A stretch of DNA of 64,000 bases, taken from contig JACKCR010000006.1 in the NCBI GenBank assembly GCA_020633975.1, positions 1 to 64,000 on the forward strand, given 5' to 3'. A program made the translations under genes and the position numbers. This document shows, one piece after another, positions 58,097 through 64,000 of the stretch. How positions within the stretch are numbered: position 1 is the first letter of the stretch; each line of letters opens with the position of its first letter. Below the pieces are notes generated by a model. That model saw nothing but the letters and a program-made list of their open reading frames with translations. It did no database searches and was not told where the DNA came from. Source of the stretch: Candidatus Eiseniibacteriota bacterium. GTDB lineage: Bacteria > Eisenbacteria > RBG-16-71-46 > CAIMUX01.

Positions 58097-59089
58097 GTGA
58101 TCTTCGTGGGGACATCCGGCTACAGCTTTCGTGACTGGGTCGGTCCGTTCTATCCGGAAGGTACGCGCAATCAGGACATGCTCACCCGCTATGCGCGCGT
58201 GTTCCCGGCCGTCGAGATCAATGCGACCTACTATCGTCTGCCGAGCGTGCGCACGTTCGAGGGTATGGCGCGCGGGACTCCACCCGGATTCCGGTTCGTC
58301 GTCAAGTTGAGTGGATCCCTCACGCATGGGGCCGAAGGCCGCGTCCGCGGTGGTCGTCGGGGCGCAGGGACGGAGGCGGTCGAGCGCTCGAACTCGGGCG
58401 TTGGTCTGCAGCAGAGCTTGTTGCGCGAACCCGCTCCGGAGGCGGGAGTCGAGTGGGGCAGTGCCGCCGATGGCAGCGCTGCCGAGGGCAATTCCGACGA
58501 GGGCGATGCCGCCGATGGGAGTGCTGCCGACGGAGGAGTGACCAACGGAGTGGCCGGAGGGTGTCGCGCATTCCTCGGTGCGATCGCTCCGCTCGAAGAC
58601 GCCGGGAAGCTCGACGGGATCCTCGCCCAGTTTCCGTACCGGTTCCGTGCCGGATCGGAAGAGAGGGCTCATTTGGAGGAGTTGCGCCACAGGCTCGGGG
58701 AACGTCCGTTCTTCGTCGAGTTCCGTCACGAAAGCTGGGCACGAGAGTCGACGTATCGATTCCTCGAGGAACTGGGCGTCGGCTTTTGTGTCGTCGACGA
58801 ACCGCGCCTCCCTGGTCTCTTTCCACCGGTCGTCAGACAAACGAACGACGTTGCGTACTTCCGATTCCACGGACGGAACGCCGAGCGTTGGTGGGATGGC
58901 GACAACTCGACGCGCTATGACTACCTGTACGACGAAGGGGAACTCCGGGAGTGGGCAGCGAAGATCCACGACACCGCGGCCCGCACCCGTCAGACCTTCG
59001 TCTTCTTCAACAACTGCCACGGAGGCTCCGCCCCGCGAAACGCCGAGCAGATGCAGGCTCTCCTCGGCGAGATGTACCGCGAGCCCTAG
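58097..59089 (+). CDS. DUF72 (YecE-like) protein with a low-complexity insertion
   Basis: The 330-residue protein starts at GTG. The DUF72 TIM-barrel opening is clear (FVGTSGYSFRDWVGPFYPEG, YARVFPAVEINATYYRLPS, GFRFVVKLSGSLTH). It resumes at CRAFLGAIAPLEDAGKLDGI, then RPFFVEFRHESWARES, AYFRFHGRNAERWWDGDNS, and the end RQTFVFFNNCHGGSAPRNAE. Between residues about 77 and 154 lies an insertion of Gly, Ala, Ser and Asp repeats (SAADGSAAEGNSDEGDAADG). Its DNA is a degenerate short repeat. Where the insertion lies, the family normally has a short helix with the conserved Lys/His segment. The function of DUF72 is unknown. Confidence 0.82.
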   Translation: MIFVGTSGYSFRDWVGPFYPEGTRNQDMLTRYARVFPAVEINATYYRLPSVRTFEGMARGTPPGFRFVVKLSGSLTHGAEGRVRGGRRGAGTEAVERSNSGVGLQQSLLREPAPEAGVEWGSAADGSAAEGNSDEGDAADGSAADGGVTNGVAGGCRAFLGAIAPLEDAGKLDGILAQFPYRFRAGSEERAHLEELRHRLGERPFFVEFRHESWARESTYRFLEELGVGFCVVDEPRLPGLFPPVVRQTNDVAYFRFHGRNAERWWDGDNSTRYDYLYDEGELREWAAKIHDTAARTRQTFVFFNNCHGGSAPRNAEQMQALLGEMYREP

Positions 59090-59133
59090 CCGCTGTGCGG
59101 CAACGGGTTGCCTTCGGTGCGCGTCATAACGAC

Positions 59134-59163
59134 CTTTAGGGGTCCACGCCACACTCTAGGGGT
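59134..59163. promoter_or_regulatory. Pair of 10-bp direct repeats spaced by 20 bp
   Basis: CTTTAGGGGT (59134-59143) and CTCTAGGGGT (59154-59163) share nine of ten bases. Their spacing of 20 bp places them on the same face of the helix. They lie 120-150 bases before the sensor-chemoreceptor pair, a possible binding site for a tandem activator or repressor. Confidence 0.3.
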
Positions 59164-59283
59164 ATTCCCTGATTCTCGTAAGCGACCGTCGGCACGGCAC
59201 CGAAAACGAACTTGGACGTTCGCGGATTCCGCTCCGTTCCGGTGCGCCTGGCCGCGACGAAACCCAAGGGAGATCTCAGAACC

Positions 59284-59829
59284 ATGTTGACGACTCTCAA
59301 GTGCGCGATCGCAGGTCTCGTAGTCTTCGGCTTCTGCGTCGGCCAGGCCTCCGTCGCGGAGGTGCCTGCCAACGTTCAGGCGAAGGCGAAGACCCTGGCC
59401 TGGATCGGCAGCGACCCGGTGGTCGTGGAAGCCGTGAAGGAACACAACGCACACCTCTCTCCGGAAGCCAGTTCGATGACGAACGAGACCTGGAAGGGCC
59501 TCACCATCCTCGACAAGTTCGTTCGCTCCTTCTCCAAGAACGCCGTCGTCGAGCATCTGAAAGAGAAGCAGGACCCAGCCGTCTCCGAGCTCTTCATTTC
59601 GGGAGCTGACGGAACCAAGGTCGCGTTCTTCGCGAAGACGTCCAGTTGGTCCCACAAGGGCAAGGACAAGCACGAGCTTCCGATGCAAGGCGAGGTCTGG
59701 TTCGGAGACGTAGAAGTCGACGACTCCACGGGCGTCGAGCAGATCCAAGTCGGCTTCCCGGTTCTCGACGGGGAGACCCCGATCGGTTCGGTAGTCGTGG
59801 GACTCGCGCTCGACAAGCTCGGCTCCTGA
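59284..59829 (+). CDS. Small periplasmic sensor-like protein (single Cache/PDC type suspected)
   Basis: The start at 59284 gives a signal peptide ([20 protein letters not shown]); a longer frame upstream lacks one. The 181-residue product resembles soluble single-Cache proteins: a long first helix ([20 protein letters not shown]), a central [20 protein letters not shown], strands [20 protein letters not shown] and [20 protein letters not shown], and a final [18 protein letters not shown]. Such proteins often bind small ligands. The neighbouring membrane chemoreceptor starts 13 bases later with its own, different sensor, so this may be its periplasmic ligand-binding partner. Confidence 0.65.
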   Translation: MLTTLKCAIAGLVVFGFCVGQASVAEVPANVQAKAKTLAWIGSDPVVVEAVKEHNAHLSPEASSMTNETWKGLTILDKFVRSFSKNAVVEHLKEKQDPAVSELFISGADGTKVAFFAKTSSWSHKGKDKHELPMQGEVWFGDVEVDDSTGVEQIQVGFPVLDGETPIGSVVVGLALDKLGS

Positions 59830-59842
59830 GCGCGGGGCAGCC

Positions 59843-61468
59843 ATGAAACTAGGCATCGGGGCCAAACTCGGCATCTACTTTGGACTGTCGACACTCGCGA
59901 CGATTGGTGTCGTCGGGATCGTGTCCCATCTCCTACGCGATACTTCGACTTCCTGGCGAGTCCTGAACGACTCGACCAAGCAGAACACACAGGCGTCGGT
60001 CGGCCTGATCGAGAGCTTCGCCAAGCTCCAAGGCGTGACGCTCCGGATCATCCGGGAGGAGGATCCGGATGTTCTCGAATCCCTGGTCGACGAGTACTCC
60101 TCGTCGGTCAGTGCGCTTCGAGACATGATCGCGGATGAAGGAGCGGAAGCGGCTGACATCGCCGAGTCTCTCGAGGCACTCGACGCAGCCAACTCCAAGG
60201 CGACGGAGTCCGTCCTGCTTGGAAGAGGCGCACAAGCGAGCCAGATCTTCATCGAGCAGTCGAACCCTGTGTTCGAGGGGCTGCTCCATGAGATCGCGAG
60301 TCTCCAAGACGACCGGCTCGTTTCTCTAGAGGCGAGCGCCGCGGCAGAGCGCGCGGGGATTCTCAAGGCGGAGAAGTCCGTTTGGATCGGGGTCGGCGTG
60401 TTCCTCTTGATCCTAACCGCGGCCGGAATGTTCCTCGTGCGCACGGTGTCGCGGTCACTCCGCACCATCGGCGAGCGGATCCGAGCCGTCGCCGAAGGAG
60501 ACGGGGACCTGACGCAAAGGCTCCCCGTGACCTCGCAAGACGAAATCGGGGACATATCGGCGGCACTCAACGCGTTCCTCGAGAAGCTGCAGAACGTGAT
60601 GCGGCAGGTTTCGGCGACGACCCTTCGGCTCAACGAGGCGAGTGGTCGATTGGCGGACAACTCGGCCGGTCAGAGCGAGCGTGTCCAGTCCCAGCGCCGT
60701 GAAGCGGAGCAGGTGGCAGCGGCGATCGAGGAGATGTCGGCCACGGTCGGCGAGGTCTCGCGGAGCGCTAGCTCTGCGTCCGAGGCCTCACGTCTGGCTA
60801 CCGAAACGGCACGGAGTGGTGGTTCGGTCGTCGAGACGGCCGTGTCCCAGATGCGTCGACTCGCGTCCTCTGTCGAACGGAGCGCGGAGCAGGTCGAAGC
60901 TCTCGGAAGGCAGTCCGATCGCGTAGGCGAGATCATCGCCGTGATCGACGAGATCGCCGAGCAGACGAACCTCCTCGCACTCAACGCCGCGATCGAGGCG
61001 GCCCGGGCTGGAGAGCAAGGACGGGGGTTCGCGGTCGTCGCGGACGAAGTCCGGAAGCTCGCGGAACGGACCGGACGTGCCACCCAGGAGATCGCCGAAG
61101 TGATCGAGGAGATCCAGGGCGAGACGAAGAAGGCCGTTGCGGTGATGCAGGAAGGGACCGGCTTTGCGACGGAGGGAGTGACTGCAACGGAGCAGGCGGG
61201 AGAAGCGCTCGAAAAGATCATTCAGATGGCCGACGAGGTCGGAAGCATGGTCAACCAGATCGCTGCTGCCACATCGGAGCAGGCCGCGTCGACCGACCAG
61301 ATCAACACGAACGTCGAGAGCATGGCGAACGTGACGTCTGAGGCTGCGTCTGGAGCCGAAGAGGCCGCGCACTCCGCGTCTGAGCTCTCGGGTCTCGCGG
61401 CGGAACTGGAAGAACTTCTCTCGCACTTCCGACTGGAGTCGGAGTCGATCCACCGTAGAGCGGCGTAG
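59843..61468 (+). CDS. Transmembrane methyl-accepting chemotaxis protein
   Basis: The 541-residue protein has TM1 ([21 protein letters not shown]), a helical periplasmic domain (about 31-180, four-helix-bundle type) and TM2 ([20 protein letters not shown]). A HAMP domain follows ([20 protein letters not shown] and [20 protein letters not shown]), then a long signalling domain with the conserved tip [20 protein letters not shown] and [15 protein letters not shown]. It contacts CheW and CheA, which are not in this window. No CheR-binding pentapeptide is seen at the end (SIHRRAA). A strong hairpin follows the stop. Confidence 0.93.
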   Translation: MKLGIGAKLGIYFGLSTLATIGVVGIVSHLLRDTSTSWRVLNDSTKQNTQASVGLIESFAKLQGVTLRIIREEDPDVLESLVDEYSSSVSALRDMIADEGAEAADIAESLEALDAANSKATESVLLGRGAQASQIFIEQSNPVFEGLLHEIASLQDDRLVSLEASAAAERAGILKAEKSVWIGVGVFLLILTAAGMFLVRTVSRSLRTIGERIRAVAEGDGDLTQRLPVTSQDEIGDISAALNAFLEKLQNVMRQVSATTLRLNEASGRLADNSAGQSERVQSQRREAEQVAAAIEEMSATVGEVSRSASSASEASRLATETARSGGSVVETAVSQMRRLASSVERSAEQVEALGRQSDRVGEIIAVIDEIAEQTNLLALNAAIEAARAGEQGRGFAVVADEVRKLAERTGRATQEIAEVIEEIQGETKKAVAVMQEGTGFATEGVTATEQAGEALEKIIQMADEVGSMVNQIAAATSEQAASTDQINTNVESMANVTSEAASGAEEAAHSASELSGLAAELEELLSHFRLESESIHRRAA

Positions 61469-61474
61469 GCGGCT

Positions 61475-61500
61475 GGCGCTGGCGGTTCACCGCCAGCGCC
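61475..61500 (+). terminator. Strong hairpin after the chemoreceptor gene
   Basis: GGCGCTGGCGG (61475-61485) and CCGCCAGCGCC (61490-61500) form a perfect 11-bp stem with a TTCA loop, seven bases after the stop codon. No T-run follows. A weaker hairpin (61533-61539 with 61547-61553) may serve the converging gene. Confidence 0.6.
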
Positions 61501-61628
61501 TCGCCTCGGACTCAGACTCGGCCCGGAGCGGTCCGGCGATGCTCAGTCGCCGGAGCTGGCCCGCACACGACTCGCCGACGGGCTCGAACTCGGCGCGCCC
61601 GGACGCCGACTGGCGACTCGCTCGCGGA

Positions 61629-62558
61629 TCAGGAGTGCGGAAGTCGGGGCGGTGCGTCACCCACGCCGCCTCCGCCGAAGCCACCTCCTCCGCCGATCGA
61701 CGCGATGAACGTCGCCTGTTCCGGCAGGAGCTCGACGGCCGCGCCGGACGCGAGAAGACGGTCCGTTTCCATCACCTCCAGTACCGTCTCCAAGATCGCG
61801 GGATCGTTTCGGCCGATCTCGTTGAGGGTCTTCCCGACCACGGCCGGGCGCGCGGCTGCGGCCTCTGCGAGCTTCTGCGACACTTTCTTCGCCGTCTCGG
61901 ACTTGATGAGGCCGACCCGGTTCTCGCCGTCCTGCTTCATCGCGCTCGTCACCTGGACCAGTCGCTTCACGACCTTCTCGGTGATGTTGTCGACCATGTG
62001 TCGATCGGTGAATGCCACCTTCCGGATGTAGACCGAGCCGAGTCGGTAGCCCCACTTCTCCGAGAGCGGAGAGACCGCCGCGCGCACGGTCCGGCTGAGG
62101 CTGTGACGGTCTTCCAGCATCTTCTCCATCTCGAGGTTGCTGAGAGTCGAGACCGTGGAGCTCGCGACGTTGGCTTGGAGCGAGCCTTCCGGGTTGGCGT
62201 TCGTAAAGAGGTAGGAGACGGGGTCGCTCACCTGCATCTCGTACCAGATGCCGACGCCCATCGGCGTTCCCTCTTCCGAGTTCACCATCTGACCACGTAG
62301 GTAGTGTTGGCGCAGCGCGGTCGACACTCGGTACCGCTTCCCGAAGAACGGAAGGAGCAGCGCCTTGGGCCCGAACTTCGCGACTGGAAAGCGCAGACCC
62401 GGTTCGTCGATCGTCCCTGCGACCTTGCCGAACAGCGTGTAGACCTGGGCTTCCCTCTCCTGGACGATCGTGTAGAGCCCGAACCACGTCGCGAGCCTGA
62501 GGAGGATCGGGAAGAGAAGGAATCCGACGACGCCAGCGATGATGACAGTAGGGTTCAT
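61629..62558 (-). CDS. SPFH/band-7 membrane protein (second of a pair)
   Basis: The 309-residue protein has an N-terminal helix (VIIAGVVGFLLFPILLRLAT) and a band-7 domain. This includes LYTIVQEREAQVYTLFGKVA, IDEPGLRFPVAKFGPKALLL, PMGVGIWYEMQVSDPVSYLF and WGYRLGSVYIRKVAFTDRHM. A coiled-coil region rich in Ala, Glu and Lys and a Gly-rich tail (SIGGGGGFGGGGVGD) follow. SPFH proteins form large rings in membranes and often regulate proteases such as FtsH. It lies ten bases after the other SPFH gene, suggesting a HflK/HflC-style hetero-oligomer. Confidence 0.82.
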   Translation of the reverse strand: MNPTVIIAGVVGFLLFPILLRLATWFGLYTIVQEREAQVYTLFGKVAGTIDEPGLRFPVAKFGPKALLLPFFGKRYRVSTALRQHYLRGQMVNSEEGTPMGVGIWYEMQVSDPVSYLFTNANPEGSLQANVASSTVSTLSNLEMEKMLEDRHSLSRTVRAAVSPLSEKWGYRLGSVYIRKVAFTDRHMVDNITEKVVKRLVQVTSAMKQDGENRVGLIKSETAKKVSQKLAEAAAARPAVVGKTLNEIGRNDPAILETVLEVMETDRLLASGAAVELLPEQATFIASIGGGGGFGGGGVGDAPPRLPHS

Positions 62559-62568
62559 CGGTGCCTCC

Positions 62569-63657
62569 TCACTTCGCCTGCATGACGATACGGCGCGCGC
62601 GCGTCAGGAGCGGCACACGCTGGTTCCGGACGTAGGCCACGAGCGCGTCCTGTCCCGCTTCCCGCTTGATCCCCGTGAGCGCTTCTGCGAGCACACGGAG
62701 AGGGGCGACTTCGGCTTCCGCGTTGTTCTGCGCGATCTCGACGGCACGCTCACTCATCGTGATCTGCTGCTCGGCGTCGGCCCGCGCAGTCGAGATATCG
62801 GCCGCGACCTGGTTCCGCGTGCTGTTGATCGCGGACAGTGCCCTGTCGACTTCGAGCGGTGGATCGATCTCGGTGATGAGGGCAGCGTCGAGCTCGATCC
62901 CGTACCGGCCCTGTGTCGCCTTGCACTGCTCTTCCATGTACTGGTTGAGGAGCGGGAGGTTCTTGCGGAGGTCGTTGATCGAGACGCCCTCGGAGAGTTC
63001 GATGCCGGGCCGACGCGCGGCCTCGCCCGGGCCGCCCACACCGCCAACGGCGTCAGGGTCGCCCGTTCCGCCGAGCCGGCCTCCGGGAGCCCTCGGCCCG
63101 CCCGGCACAGTGTCCTCCGCAGACAACGGAGGTGGCGATTCGAATCCTTCCGTTATGAGGCTCGCGCCCTTCGGGTCGACGAAGTTCGCGATCCGTTCGC
63201 GCAGGACGGAGATGAAGAACCCCATCACGTGTTCGAGCGGACTCGATACTCCGAAGAGATACGCGTAGAGGTTGTTCTCACTCACCCGATAGCGAATCTG
63301 TCCGTTCACGCCCGTGGTCAGGTTGTCCTTCGTCACAGCTTCGATCGTCGTCTGCTCCTTCGTCGGATCCCAGACGACATCGACGGCCTGCGTCGCGACA
63401 CTCACCTTGTGCACCTTCTGCCACGGCAGCTTGAGGTACGGCCCGCCCGGTTGCACCACGCGAACGCGCGGGTATGGGTACCGCTCCCGCTCCGCGTCCG
63501 AGAGGTTCGGGTCCACGTTCTGGACGGCGATCCGCTCGGCCCGGCCAAAACTCGTAATGACTGCCCGCTCGTCCGGTCGAACGGTATAGAAGCCACTCGC
63601 GAGCACTCTCAAGAAGAAGTAGAGCGCGAGTCCGAACAAGAACGCGATCAGTTCCAT
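62569..63657 (-). CDS. SPFH/band-7 membrane protein, HflK-like
   Basis: The start at 63657 has AAAGGAG upstream. The 362-residue protein begins with a helix (MELIAFLFGLALYFFLRVLA), then FYTVRPDERAVITSFGRAER, GGPYLKLPWQKVHKVSVATQ and GVNGQIRYRVSENNLYAYLF. A loop insertion rich in Gly and Pro (AEDTVPGGPRAPGGRLGGTG, near 170-200) interrupts the band-7 region. A coiled coil (STARADAEQQITMSERAVEI) and a basic end (TRARRIVMQAK) follow. It is HflK-like in layout, but no hflX, hfq or ftsH gene lies next to it in this window. First gene of the pair. Confidence 0.82.
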   Translation of the reverse strand: MELIAFLFGLALYFFLRVLASGFYTVRPDERAVITSFGRAERIAVQNVDPNLSDAERERYPYPRVRVVQPGGPYLKLPWQKVHKVSVATQAVDVVWDPTKEQTTIEAVTKDNLTTGVNGQIRYRVSENNLYAYLFGVSSPLEHVMGFFISVLRERIANFVDPKGASLITEGFESPPPLSAEDTVPGGPRAPGGRLGGTGDPDAVGGVGGPGEAARRPGIELSEGVSINDLRKNLPLLNQYMEEQCKATQGRYGIELDAALITEIDPPLEVDRALSAINSTRNQVAADISTARADAEQQITMSERAVEIAQNNAEAEVAPLRVLAEALTGIKREAGQDALVAYVRNQRVPLLTRARRIVMQAK

Positions 63658-64000
63658 GGCGGCTCCTTTGGGCTCGACCCACGCCCCCCATTTCCTCGTC
63701 GATCCAGTCGACGACTTGGGGGGCGATTCGAGCGAGGATGAGGTCGTGACGCGGCGCGAGCCTACCCCAGGGAATCGAGGTTGGCACGCGGAAAGCCAGG
63801 GAGGAGACTTCGATCGGCGGGGAGCGAGTTCGGTGAGAATCTCGGGCACGAATCCGGCGACGAGTCCGGCGAAGAGTCCGGCGAAGAGTTCGGCGAAGAG
63901 TTCGGCGACGAGTCCGGCGAAGAGTTCCCCGCGGGGAGTTCCGGGCTGGGATTCCGGCGAGTCGCCCGGCGAGTTGAGGAGTGCTTCGTTCGGAGGATGA
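63658..64000. other. Window-end region with no convincing gene
   Basis: This stretch lies upstream of the SPFH pair. A plus-strand frame across it has the composition of random G+C-rich DNA and runs through the 12-bp repeat below, so I do not call it a gene. The promoter of the SPFH operon should lie here, but I see no good match. Confidence 0.5.
63854..63925. repeat. 12-bp tandem repeat, six copies
   Basis: Six consecutive units of (C/T)CGGCGA(A/C)GAGT run from 63854 to 63925, followed by degraded copies up to about 63975. The unit is a multiple of three, so it could code for repeats in any frame, but no supported gene covers it. Confidence 0.85.

Noticed and set aside
63656-64000. Plus-strand frame of 114 codons at the window end
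   Set aside because: It begins over the start of a well-supported minus-strand SPFH gene, has no ribosome site, and its sequence is mostly the product of a 12-bp repeat.

Overview
This 64 kb window is high-G+C bacterial chromosome, packed with secreted and envelope proteins. Four of them (starting at 2506, 4273, 27515 and 42874) end in the same roughly 80-residue FlgD-like immunoglobulin module (pattern V-x-L-x-I/V-x-D-x-x-G-R ... W-D-G-x-D ... G-x-Y). With two gingipain-like C25 proteins, GldA/F/G-type ABC genes, pgsB/pgsC/pgsW and several outer-membrane barrels, this suggests an uncultured didermic lineage near the FCB group (Eisenbacteria, Krumholzibacteria or Latescibacteria type). That placement is inference from gene content. 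There is no rRNA or other decisive marker; infA is the only core gene.

Layout. 1-12.1 kb: two C25 gingipain-like proteins, a beta-helix protein, an outer-membrane barrel and an LVIVD/FGE lipoprotein. 12.1-17.7 kb: a membrane acyltransferase-like protein, a lipoprotein, then a poly-gamma-glutamate synthase set (pgsB, pgsC, pgsW) and a secreted unknown. 17.8-21.9 kb: a small conserved protein, a GGCT-DUF2255 fusion, DUF2167, a zinc-ribbon membrane protein and a small secreted protein. 21.9-25.5 kb (minus): an operon of a Met-rich secreted protein, a barrel and an erythromycin-esterase-like protein. 25.8-29.2 kb: a Gly/Ser/Asn-rich protein of unknown role diverging from a PQQ-type sugar dehydrogenase. 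29.3-37.0 kb (minus): a GldA-GldF-GldG-DUF4340 set, and a DUF2339/DUF3999 pair. 37.4-42.6 kb: a Cys-rich secreted protein, a low-molecular-weight phosphatase, a UroD-like protein coupled to a chemoreceptor-cobalamin fusion, a membrane protein, and an ArsR/SRPBCC pair. 42.9-50.4 kb: an M28 peptidase, a decayed DUF985 cupin, a heterodimeric ABC exporter and infA. 50.6-55.7 kb: a TatT/TatP TRAP transporter with DctQ and DctM and a secreted protein. 55.9-59.1 kb: a DprE1/DprE2-like pair and a DUF72 protein with an insertion. 59.3-61.5 kb: a small periplasmic sensor next to a membrane chemoreceptor. 61.6-63.7 kb (minus): two SPFH/band-7 proteins.

The most unusual locus is 38427-41140. It encodes a cytosolic protein joining a chemoreceptor-type signalling hairpin to a B12-binding domain with an intact D-x-H-x-x-G motif. 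This is translationally coupled to a UroD/MtaA-like protein in which the expected zinc ligands are not visible. It looks like a corrinoid-based sensor rather than a normal methyltransferase. Other notable points are C25 proteins without the expected active-site histidine, a cupin gene with three frameshifts around a hexanucleotide microsatellite, an 18-bp palindrome over an ArsR start codon, and short in-frame tandem repeats in several genes.
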